20,113 bases of DNA from the NCBI GenBank assembly GCA_003344405.1, contig NOWV01000427.1:1-20113 (forward strand). Reading direction: 5' to 3'. Below the pieces are notes generated by a model. That model made no database searches and had not been told where the DNA came from. It saw only the letters and a program-made list of their open reading frames with translations. Of the stretch, positions 11,001 to 17,358 are shown one piece after another. Position numbers and translations under genes: made by a program. The DNA comes from Trichoplax sp. H2 (lineage: Eukaryota > Placozoa > Uniplacotomia > Trichoplacea). Each line of letters starts with the position of its first letter. Within the stretch, counting starts at the first letter, position 1.

Positions 11001-14000
11001 GATTACGTATTTTTCATACGATAACCTGCGCTATATTCGACATTAATAGAACTCTTTTAACCATTCCTATTTAGGTCCAATTATTTCCATGGCAATAACT
11101 ATACGAGGTAAACTGTGATGAATGAACATCTGGAATTCTCTCTAATCTATTAACATTTGGTAGCCTTGATTATGTAAAACTCATTTTCTCTTTTAATGAA
11201 CAAAATGTAGAAACTAGACCAGATTCTGGACTAATTATCCAACAGATCTTTCCGTCCAGTCAATTTCGACATGTTTCATTATTGCATAGCGGTAGCAATA
11301 TCGTATTAACTTGCCAAGTTACAGGCATTCCTAGACCCGTAGGGGAATGGTGGAATGATTTAAGCCGAATTGATCATCAATTACAGTCTGAAAATTCAGC
11401 AGCGAGTCAATTAGTATTAAGCAATATCACTCAAGAAAATAATCAAATTTATCGCTGCCGTGGTTTTAATAAATTACGGAATATTTCCACGATTATTCAA
11501 TTAATCGTCAAAGGTAAGAAAAAATTGGAAGCCATTGAGCAGTAGATTAAAAACCTCAGCTGTAATCTTAGAACAGGTTATTAGTTTTATAAAACTGAAT
11601 TAGGGTCAAGTTGGATCAGCATGTGCATTATATATGGCCTAATTTTCTTAGTAATTGAACACTTTAAAAAGCTTAACACTTTTGCTGGGGATTCTAGACC
11701 GCACAATATACCGTACATTAATCTAGGCCTTAAATATCCATTATTTAGGATCGTTTAACGACTAATACTGACTACGTTAGAAGCTTAGTAATGGATACTT
11801 ACCACAGAGATCTGTACTAATTTTTTTTAAATTTCAAGTATTATATCACTATAACTATTACCAATATAGAAAGACAGAAGGTTTGTCATACCTTGCATCA
11901 TGCTTTTGAATTTCTAGTTGATAACTGTAAGAGCCCAATTATAGGTCAATGTTTTGATACCCCAGATAGCTGAGTAGTTTGAAAAGGTACTAATGTTATA
12001 GAATGTATTAGTTACTAACAACGTAATCAATAAGATTTACTAGACATGCCAGCACCAACGTAAAGTATTTAAGATAATTGTCACTATAATCCTCAGCTAA
12101 TAGTGAGTTGATCTTTCCACCTTGAATCTTTATAGTATCATACTACCATAATATTATAGTAGTTAGTATAATCTTCAGCTAATAATAGCTTGATATTCCT
12201 ATCTTAAATTATAATTTTAAATTACATTAGGAGACAATAATTAAGGTACTTATGAGACTTTTTAAAAGACTAATTCTTGGACAAACCAGTGATAGAAATG
12301 CCTATTTTCATAAGTATTAAATACCGTTAATGTAGTGTTTTGAAAATAAATAAAGATTGCATATTAAGTGATTACTATTTATAACATGTAACTTAAATTA
12401 TAATTTCAAGGGTGTTAAAAAATAATCAAATAATTGGATAAGTAAAGTAATATTTTTATCAAATAATTTCAGAGTCTATAATTGGGCCCTTAGTTGCTTA
12501 ATTTAGAAAATTAGTTAATATTAATTTTTAAATTATGCTTTGTGAAGTGGATGGGGGTAGAAGCTAGTAAAATTACTAAAGCTAGAAATCGGAGCTGGTA
12601 TCTGCCGGTGCTTGATTTTGTGCACCGGCAGTTCTATGATTTAGAATAGGATTCATTTATTGATGATCTTTCATTCTGCTTCGTGAGAAAACTTTGTATC
12701 ATATATTTAAATGACTGCAAGAGAAATTAATTGATTAGCTAGGATTGAAACAATCAATCGTTATAAATAAAATTCCTTAGGTTCAAGGTTCCTCTAAGCA
12801 AATTACTAATGTTCTGACTTTAATTATTCGTAGAGGAAGTGAAAGAGAGAATTCAATTTCGAATTGTTCGAATCGATATAGAAAGCATATTAATAGAAAT
12901 TTTTCCAATGAAAAAATTAATGAGCGATTCCTTGCAACCATCGCGTTATGTCTTGCACTACAATAACGATACCATCAACCAGACCTTAGTTTGCTCAAAC
13001 TTAAAATGCCAATTAGATCAACTACAATCCAATACTAGTTACTTGCTATGGGTTCAAGCTATCGATCCAATCGAAATTACTCTGCCAAGTTTGCCTTTAT
13101 CCGTTAAAACTCAAGGTAGGTGAAATAGGAATTTAGCTAGTCAGTTGAAGATCTAAATAAACTCAAAGCGCGTTTAGAAAACATTCTTACAAATTATTAA
13201 CTGCAACCATAATAAAAAATTTACAGTATTTTTTGGTAAATATTTCAAATTATACTACTATTACCTAAATTAAAGAAATAAAGGCTAGTCAAGTATACGC
13301 TTAATGCCTAATGACTCACCGTAACTGGTATAAAAGTGGGAATTTAGCAATGAAGATTATACATTCACACCCAATTTAAAATGTAATCATTAACAATATT
13401 GGGTTATAATAGTACTACATTATGTAAATGAGACGCTTCTAAATAGTGTGTAAAGATTTCATAATTGAGTAAGAAGTTTTTACCTATTAGGTTGGCCTAT
13501 TAGTAATTCACAAGCTGTGACGAAAGTTAAAACTATCATCTAAAACTGTATTCGGCTATCTAGACTTTAGAAAAGTTCGTATATTCTTGTATTAACAAGA
13601 AATTTCAGTAATCTAACAGATTTATCGTGATTTAATATCAAGTTTATAGTAAACCAGTAAGATCATTAATTACCGTAGATGGTCTTAACAAAAAAGAAAT
13701 AACTTTAACGAAGCGATTGATATATGTAATCTCAATTTTACGTATACTTGCATATCTCGTGAAACTTATCTGTCCACAAGCTTCAATTAATTTCTAGTAT
13801 TGATTTATTTTCATATATAGAACAAAAATCTGCAGATTTACGTCTTATGCCGATCCATTTAAAAGATTAAATATCATTTTATCTAATGTTCATTTTTGTT
13901 GAGACATTTAATGAAACACCTGGTTTTATTTTCCTGATAAGTTGATGATAGTCTATCTACCAGTGATAGAATATATTTAATCAAGCTTGAATATTCATAA

Positions 14001-15922
14001 CTTGCAGTATTTACCTACCGCTTAAAGAACATTTGCATTGAAGCAATTAAAGAAGCACCTTATTTTTATGCTGTAATAAATGACGGTAGTACCTCTACCG
14101 CTGGTGTAATCTATGCAATCGAGCTAGAATATTTATAACTTACAGTAGTCGTTAGATTGCAAAGTATATAACCAGCAATAATCCCAAAATCCTTATTTTA
14201 GAAAATTGCGACAATCGTTTACAACAGACATGTAATAACTACTAGTTCAATTATTATTATGATATCTGTCAGTTTATGAATCATACTGAAAGTATTACTA
14301 GACGATAAATCTTAATCAATATTAGGTAGTTGATGTTTAAAGTAGACGTTCATTTAAAATAGTAATATATCTATTATGATCTTTTCACGTTTGATTCTAT
14401 GTATGTATTTCTTTTTAGATACAGTATATCTTGGATACAGCGAAAGCATAATCCAATTTAATACTGCCAATGCACCGGTCATCTCTGTCTTATCCCTTTT
14501 ACTAGTAATAAGTATTTGCATCCTCTTCTACCTTTACTATCAACACACTCAACGAAATGGTGAGCACTGTAAACCAATAAATTCATATTTAGGGAGATTT
14601 TAATGATTCTATTCTAGCTATGACAGTTGCAGACTTTAAATAGTAATACTAATGATAGTAAATTATCCGTGGTAAAGATTGATCATTAACATTTTAGCAT
14701 GCTTGTATCACTGAAATTTTAAATTAAAGACCATAATTAAACTAAAAACAGGAGTGCTAAAGTACTACTACGTATTAGTACCACGTATTATTTATATTTT
14801 AGTATCAACACTAGATATACAATGACGTATCACAGCAAATTTATAATAACGGTAATACTTTATGAAAGACAAGCAGATTGAATAATAGTACTGTAACACT
14901 TTTCTGATACTTTCAATACTCTTTAATTTTTCTTGAAAGGTATTAGATAAATTATAGTTTAACGATAGCATCAGTTTTGCCATATGTTGTGCATTTAGTT
15001 TTTCATGAATTTAATTACACTTATTTACGATTAAATAGTTACATTTCTAAAAGTTATTACCCTATTAGAATGCGAAAATTCTTCTAAGTGATCAATTTAT
15101 TCAAGAACTTACTCATGATATCCTATTAGCAGAAATAAACCGATTCTATTAGTTAGTCTATGATAAGAAGGAAAACCTAGCCTGTTCATAAAATATAGCA
15201 TTAGATAGTTTTACTTTAGTAATTATCATTTGTTACCCTCTGAAATTATGCCAAACCAAAGAATCTTTACAATTATTAGTTTACTCAAGAATTTAATGAC
15301 TGTGTTCTATTAGCAAAAAGAAGCTAGTTATGCTAGATAGTCGTTGATACTAAGTAGAGCTAAGTATGGTGAAGCAATATAACTTCAGATGGTTTTGCAG
15401 TAGCAATTATCATTGTTTCTCCTGAAACTATCCCAATCACAAAGAATCTTTCTATTATAATTCATTAAGAACCTATCAACTATGTTTTTATCAGTAAAAA
15501 AAGCCTAAGTAGTATATAGTGTATGGTGAGCAGTAGAATTTAATCTAGTCATAAAATATACCATCAGTTAGTTTTATTGTAGTAACTATCATTGTTTCCC
15601 TCTGAAACTATCCATTTTTTGACTGCATTCCTTCAGTAAATTCACTTTATTTATTGCAAGATTCTATATCCAGTAGGATTAAATTTCGGGGAAAACATCG
15701 ACTTTGTTCTATAAAATATTTGTTATCGTTCATGGAAAAATTATATACTGCTAATTCAATATCTTTATATTACCATTCGAAGAACTCATTTTGAATTTTA
15801 TATTTTTAATATCCAATCTTCTGTTATCTTATACATCAGCTTCAAGCGATGAAAAGCAAACGAATGAAAACAAAGAATTGAAACTTGTTACAGTAATCAA
15901 TAATAAAATTTATAGCAAGTAA
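1951..15922 (+). CDS. Ig/FN3 modular single-pass membrane protein, 15-exon gene model
   Basis: Joined exons: 1951-2038, 3337-3366, 3701-3847, 4752-4967, 5058-5363, 5472-5777, 8024-8059, 8463-8762, 8871-9191, 9346-9660, 11075-11107, 11211-11513, 12834-13115, 14419-14559, 15840-15922. Every intron is GT-AG and phase 1, and the sum is 969 codons including the stop, giving 968 residues. Predicted order: signal peptide (1-29), short Ig-like modules (about 40-88 and 89-160), FN3 (161-262), FN3 (263-364), linker (365-376), Ig (377-476), FN3 (477-583), FN3 (584-688), linker (689-699), Ig (700-800), FN3 (801-894), membrane helix (about 915-935), short tail ending at 968. N-glycosylation sequons occur in most extracellular exons. 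The family is that of animal adhesion molecules and receptors; no catalytic domain is visible. I do not recognise an orthologue. The micro-exons and the last exon are the least certain parts. Confidence 0.85.
2100..3015. repeat. Diverged tandem duplication, ~455-bp unit, in intron 1
   Basis: Two copies (about 2100-2560 and 2565-3015) align along their length. Anchors are gtatcgttgctta at 2297 and 2755, tatggctttcatatcataat at 2537 and 2995 (both offset 458), and gtgtaagata at 2204 and 2659 (offset 455). Neither copy has a long ORF. The many substitutions show it is old. Confidence 0.85.
3337..3366 (+). CDS. Exon 2: 30-nt micro-exon, N-terminal linker
   Basis: This is bounded by a gtacag acceptor and a strong gtaagt donor. 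In the phase set by exon 1 it reads EAYSSDMQDI, ten residues just after the signal peptide. It is phase 1 at both ends, so skipping it keeps the frame. It resembles exons 7 and 11 in size, phase and position before an Ig exon, which supports it. The polypyrimidine tract is weak, so it may be a cassette exon or a false call. Confidence 0.5.
3701..3847 (+). CDS. Exon 3: short Ig-like module 1
   Basis: This exon has 49 codons between ttttacgtag and a gttagt donor, phase 1 at both ends. It carries YHC near its start and SSFC followed by a hydrophobic strand (IFFNVQLTG) at its end, like the F and G strands of an Ig domain. The two cysteines are only 31 residues apart, short for a canonical Ig fold. 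It has NYS and NSS glycosylation sequons. It shares the layout C-x(n)-hydrophobic strand-SF(V)C-...-VQ(F/L)L with exon 4, so the two are probably old duplicates. Confidence 0.75.
3848..4751. other. Intron 3, no clear content
   Basis: This 904-bp intron has no frame with domain-like content; the minus-strand frame at 3925-4125 lacks any module signature. A micro-exon comparable to exons 7 and 11 might be expected before Ig module 2, but I found no convincing acceptor-donor pair. Confidence 0.4.
4752..4967 (+). CDS. Exon 4: short Ig-like module 2
   Basis: This exon has 72 codons from the acceptor gccgcag to the donor gtgagt, phase 1 at both ends. It contains SVICGD, a Ser/Thr/Asn-rich stretch with an NTT sequon, the strand SLLFQF, then SFVCQS and LRVQFL, matching the F/G-strand layout of exon 3. 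The cysteine spacing is about 35 residues. It is separated from the first FN3 exon by a 90-bp intron. The Ig assignment rests on pattern and neighbouring modules, not on a full set of Ig signature residues. Confidence 0.8.
5058..5363 (+). CDS. Exon 5: FN3 domain 1
   Basis: One phase 1-1 exon of 102 codons encodes a whole FN3 module. It starts with the proline-rich PPSP typical of FN3 A strands, continues through IQLKL and FLIHY strands, and ends with GLLPGRKYPLHIAVINRHG, the L-x-P-x-x-x-Y ... N-x-x-G signature. Three extra cysteines (HCSNW and SCSSYLC) could form non-canonical disulfides. The donor is gtaagt; the acceptor aaattag has a poor pyrimidine tract. Only 108 bp of intron separate it from the next FN3 exon. 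Confidence 0.9.
5472..5777 (+). CDS. Exon 6: FN3 domain 2
   Basis: This phase 1-1 exon is 306 nt long, exactly the length of exon 5. It starts DFPKP, has the tryptophan strand AIITWTK, and ends in FQIVSRNIVGSTNGTF, matching the F-strand/N-x-x-G end of FN3 domains. Extra cysteines appear as QCQC and WCTF. It contains NIS, NIT and NGT sequons. The donor is a consensus gtaagt. The exon closes the first cassette; a 2.2-kb intron follows. Confidence 0.88.
6650..7050. repeat. Three-copy tandem repeat, ~118-bp unit, in intron 6
   Basis: Related segments start at gaacagattta (6766), gaataagttta (6885) and gaataaattta (7003), offsets 119 and 118, each followed by a run resembling atcaataact and then aactaaata. 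The copies are diverged. The rest of this 2.2-kb intron shows no exon with domain content. Confidence 0.65.
8024..8059 (+). CDS. Exon 7: 36-nt micro-exon, FN3-Ig linker
   Basis: A strong acceptor (ctttgtttttcag) and a gtaagg donor enclose 36 nt, phase 1 at both ends, reading DSKFGLQIVVIQ. It lies directly before an Ig exon, as exons 2 and 11 do. The hydrophobic stretch could be an added beta strand or a rigid linker between FN3 and Ig. Exon 8 starts with the same bases, ATTCCA, so both begin D-S. Skipping it would keep the frame. Reading past its donor as an unspliced ORF gives nothing domain-like. Confidence 0.6.
8463..8762 (+). CDS. Exon 8: Ig domain 3 (B-strand Cys absent)
   Basis: This phase 1-1 exon of 100 codons has GKNANVSVYHQ (B strand), VNVWTFS with the core tryptophan (C strand), LQLHNVQYDNSGKYTC (E-F strands with the D-x-G-x-Y-x-C signature) and a closing LQLKVV G strand. 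The B-strand cysteine expected after NVSV is a tyrosine, so the canonical disulfide cannot form. Sequons are NRT, NVS and NVT. The acceptor is taaacattag and the donor gtacgt. Confidence 0.9.
8871..9191 (+). CDS. Exon 9: FN3 domain 3
   Basis: One phase 1-1 exon of 107 codons encodes an FN3 module. It opens GLPPPVMQVFV, the usual proline-rich start, and ends HLKPNSRYRLLIYNVNEQG followed by SLVIKTQ, the L-x-P-x-x-x-Y and N-x-x-G signatures. An NVT sequon is present. The intron before it is 108 bp, tying it to Ig exon 8. The donor G|gtacag keeps phase 1; reading past it reaches a stop at 9242. Confidence 0.9.
9346..9660 (+). CDS. Exon 10: FN3 domain 4
   Basis: This exon has 105 codons, phase 1-1, from ccgtag to gttagt, with no usable ATG near its start. 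It shows GKPLQPSIHQW, the core strand AIRVKWSA, FISYSCC, and NLESQIRYKITIIADNNYG followed by PVWVTTE, which is the FN3 layout. It contains NDS and NAT sequons and three cysteines (NCH, SCC). It closes the second cassette and is followed by a 1.4-kb intron full of tandem repeats. Confidence 0.9.
9738..10213. repeat. Three-copy tandem repeat, 158-bp unit, in intron 10
   Basis: The period is exactly 158 at every anchor tested: aaagtatt/aaaatatt at 9781 and 9939; cttaatttat/cttgatttat/cttgatttat at 9828, 9986 and 10144; cagctc at 9927 and 10085; gtataacaat/gtacatcaat at 9851 and 10009, with the third copy 158 further on. Almost no indels separate the copies despite many substitutions. Confidence 0.85.
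11075..11107 (+). CDS. Exon 11: 33-nt micro-exon, FN3-Ig linker
   Basis: The acceptor is ttcctatttag and the donor G|gtaaac; phase 1 at both ends, reading GPIISMAITIR. Like exon 7 it sits between an FN3 exon and an Ig exon and encodes one short hydrophobic stretch. Only 103 bp separate it from the Ig exon. The repeated size, phase and position of exons 7 and 11 make chance unlikely, but each is individually short and could be skipped without a frameshift. Confidence 0.6.
11211..11513 (+). CDS. Exon 12: Ig domain 4, I-set-like
   Basis: This is the most canonical Ig module here: 101 codons, phase 1-1. It has SNIVLTCQVTGIPRP (B strand Cys plus the G-x-P-x-P turn), EWWND (C-strand tryptophan), LVLSNITQENNQIYRC (E-F strands with Y-x-C) and IIQLIVK (G strand). 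The D-x-G part of the usual signature is replaced by NNQ. Sequons are NIT and NIS. The acceptor aaaatgtag has a good upstream pyrimidine run (tcattttctctttt) and the donor is gtaaga. Confidence 0.95.
12083..12230. repeat. Short tandem duplication, ~82-bp unit, in intron 12
   Basis: tataatcctcagctaatag at 12085 recurs as tataatcttcagctaataa at 12167, followed by related gttgat/cttgat and cttgaat/cttaaat words. It covers a small part of this 1.3-kb intron, which otherwise shows no coding content. Confidence 0.6.
12602..12631. repeat. GC-rich perfect hairpin in intron 12
   Basis: Left arm CTGCCGGTGC (12602-12611) and right arm GCACCGGCAG (12622-12631) are perfectly complementary, with a 10-base loop ttgattttgt. 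Eight of ten pairs are G-C in a region that is otherwise strongly AT-rich. The pairing does not extend outward. It could be an RNA stem in the pre-mRNA, a protein-binding palindrome or a relic of a mobile-element end. Confidence 0.8.
12834..13115 (+). CDS. Exon 13: FN3 domain 5
   Basis: This exon has 94 codons, phase 1-1, from ttattcgtag to gtaggt. It lacks the usual proline-rich start but shows ILIEIFP and RYVLHYN strands, then QLDQLQSNTSYLLWVQAID and LPLSVKTQ, which match the L-x-x-x-x-x-Y strand and the closing strand of FN3. Cysteines VCSNLKC resemble the SCSSYLC of exon 5. Sequons are NDT, NQT and NTS. It is the only FN3 after Ig 4, while the other cassettes have two. Confidence 0.88.
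13890..14150. repeat. Diverged tandem duplication, ~138-bp unit, in intron 13
   Basis: gagacatttaatgaaacacc (13901) matches gaagcaattaaagaagcacc (14040), and gaatattcataacttgcagta (13989) matches gaatatttataacttacagta (14127), offsets 139 and 138. No FN3 exon is visible in this intron, although the cassette pattern would predict one. Confidence 0.75.
14419..14559 (+). CDS. Exon 14: transmembrane segment
   Basis: The acceptor tgtatttctttttag is strong. The 47 codons, phase 1-1, give a short juxtamembrane stretch, then a helix of about 21 hydrophobic residues (VISVLSLLLVISICILFYLY) and a polar stop-transfer QHTQRN. This fixes a type I orientation with a lumenal signal peptide. The donor is AATG|gtgagc. 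If the intron were retained, the frame would add GEHCKPINSYLGRF and stop at 14601-14603, a possible alternative tail. Confidence 0.9.
15040..15610. repeat. Three-to-four-copy tandem repeat, ~180-bp unit, in intron 14
   Basis: The word aattatcatt...ctctgaaa recurs at 15221, 15405 and 15584 (aactatcatt in the last), spacings 184 and 179. A more diverged copy precedes it, with ttactcaagaa/ttattcaagaa and ctattagcaaaa/ctattagcagaa words. The copies carry stops in all frames. Confidence 0.8.
15840..15922 (+). CDS. Exon 15: cytoplasmic tail and stop
   Basis: The acceptor ttatacatcag joins in phase 1 to exon 14 and opens a 27-codon acidic/polar frame (starting ASSDEKQTNENKEL, ending NNKIYSK) that ends at TAA 15920-15922. 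AATAAA overlaps the stop, which marks a gene end. No kinase, phosphatase, ITIM or ITAM motif is seen. The support is phase match, charge character after a membrane helix and the poly(A) signal. A longer alternative tail from other exons is possible, but I find none in the next 4 kb. Confidence 0.6.
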
Positions 15923-15926
15923 TAAA
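15921..15926 (+). terminator. Poly(A) signal AATAAA overlapping the stop codon
   Basis: AATAAA begins at the second base of the TAA stop of exon 15. Cleavage 10-30 bases later would leave a 3' UTR of only a few tens of bases. In AT-rich DNA this hexamer is common by chance, so its value comes from its position right at the predicted gene end. Confidence 0.5.
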
Positions 15927-16193
15927 GTACACTTGAAAGACTTAAAAATAAGGCGTTACACATCGAAGGAAATGAGATAAAACGAATTCTCTTTTATGAG
16001 ATACTAAAGTTACAATTAATGATCTTACAACCATTGTTATCAACATTTTACAATGCCTCTTAATGCCTCTCAATCATCAAGAAAAAGTCAATTATGCCAA
16101 AGCCAGGAAAGATATGCATCTAGCTACTTACGTTCCCTGATTTGTAAGAACGAAATAAGATTCACACTGAATCTGTAACAGATATCCATAAAC

Positions 16194-16214
16194 TAACCCT
16201 AACCCTAACCCTAA
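16194..16214. repeat. Interstitial telomere-type repeat (TAACCC)3TAA
   Basis: Three and a half uninterrupted copies of CCCTAA, the complement of the TTAGGG animal telomere unit, lie about 270 bp past the predicted gene end. It is too short to be a chromosome end; sequence continues normally on both sides. Confidence 0.9.
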
Positions 16215-16606
16215 TATTATCAATAATGTACTAGAATTCTAAATAGATGAATCTAACTAATAAATAGTATTTTAACTAACAAAATTGCAGATAATGCTGG
16301 TTAATCTGTCACTTTTTTGATACGTTGTCCATTTAATTAAGCTATAAAATTGCATATATGATTCAAATTATTAGCATCTCGTACCTTCAAAAGTCTCTGT
16401 ATCTCATTTTCATGTCATCCTCAACTCTATTACTGATCCGTAATAGAATGACTTTATGAAAATTTAAGATGGATTTCTAATTCTCATCTTAATTTATTCA
16501 ATATGAAATTACTATATAGCATTTATTGTGAAAGTTTCAGCAACTTATTTAATCGATGAATCAGTAAATTATTTTTGCTAGCCAATGTCTGTAAAAGAAA
16601 AATAAA

Positions 16607-16635
16607 TATTTTATAGCTCTATATGCTATAAAATA
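16607..16635. repeat. Perfect 11-bp AT-rich inverted repeat
   Basis: TATTTTATAGC (16607-16617) and GCTATAAAATA (16625-16635) are exactly complementary around a 7-base spacer tctatat. The right arm contains a TATAAAA word. It may be cruciform-prone DNA or a mobile-element remnant. Confidence 0.7.
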
Positions 16636-17120
16636 CTTTGCAAGTGATATTACTACTGGAATGGATTTACCGTCAATCTAACTGAAGCTGGACAGCTAAC
16701 AAGAAACATTTTAGATTAAACTTCTCTAAGAATCAAGCAATACTTCAAGGAATGGATCCATTAGCTATCTAACTATGGAATTATATTACTTAGATAATAT
16801 TATAGGGTCTATGCAACGTAAATATGGTTTATTTATATCTACATAGCAATTGGAAAGTTAAGATTGCTATCCCACATATTAATGTAAAATAAGAGTACAA
16901 TTTTAGCAGCACTTGACAAAATTAGAAAATAGAATATTAGATACCTCTTTTAATTAACAATTTGTAGAAAAGCCTATTAGATTAGATTAGCTTACGTTCA
17001 GGTAATAACGACCTGATTGTAGAAGTTGTTGATGAATTAATGGAGACGTAGTTCTGAAACGAGAAAATATATGTATGCATTTTACTCCATGTAGAAGATA
17101 CCAGGTTTTGTATGGGTAGC

Positions 17121-17157
17121 AAGGTGCTACATCCAATATGGAGGAATGTTGCACCTT
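17121..17157. repeat. Hairpin, 7 + 4 bp stem
   Basis: AAGGTGC (17121-17127) pairs with GCACCTT (17151-17157); after one T-T mismatch ACAT pairs with ATGT, leaving an apical loop of about 14 bases. No long ORF or known RNA signature is seen around it. Confidence 0.6.
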
Positions 17158-17328
17158 AAGGCATGAACAAGGTATACATAGAGATCCCAGCGTTCCATTG
17201 GTTGAACAGTATGTTGTGATAGAATTTTACTCATAAGAACCTCAACCCATACTAGACCATATAGACCAAGTCTTATAATGTAGCTTATAAGGAATTTTAA
17301 TGTTTTAAATTACTGACACATAGCTAGT

Positions 17329-17358
17329 TGAGCCGAAGCTATATTAGCTCCGGGCTCA
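17329..17358. repeat. Interrupted GC-rich inverted repeat
   Basis: TGAGCC (17329-17334) pairs with GGCTCA (17353-17358), and inside it AGCT (17337-17340) pairs with AGCT (17346-17349), with a small internal loop. It stands out from the AT-rich surroundings. Confidence 0.5.

Noticed and set aside
11786-11830. Minus-strand donor-like site (gtaagt) with a possible 14-nt exon
   Set aside because: The acceptor has a purine-rich upstream stretch, the exon would be implausibly small and nothing else on the minus strand supports a gene.
13835-13871. Candidate micro-exon after ctgcag before the membrane exon
   Set aside because: In phase 1 the frame reaches TAA before any GT donor, so it cannot be an internal coding exon.
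14792-14983. 63-codon minus-strand frame
   Set aside because: It is intronic, with low-complexity composition and no motif; it reads as a chance frame.
2100-15610. CRISPR-like reading of the tandem repeats
   Set aside because: The repeats are long, diverged, head-to-tail copies without unique spacers, in introns of an animal gene.
16051-16176. 41-codon + strand frame starting MPLNASQSS after the gene
   Set aside because: It has no promoter, no domain and no homologous neighbour; stop-free runs of this length are common here.
17090-17230. Possible tRNA suggested by hairpins
   Set aside because: No acceptor stem, T-loop GTTC-A/G box or anticodon arm can be fitted at the right spacing on either strand.
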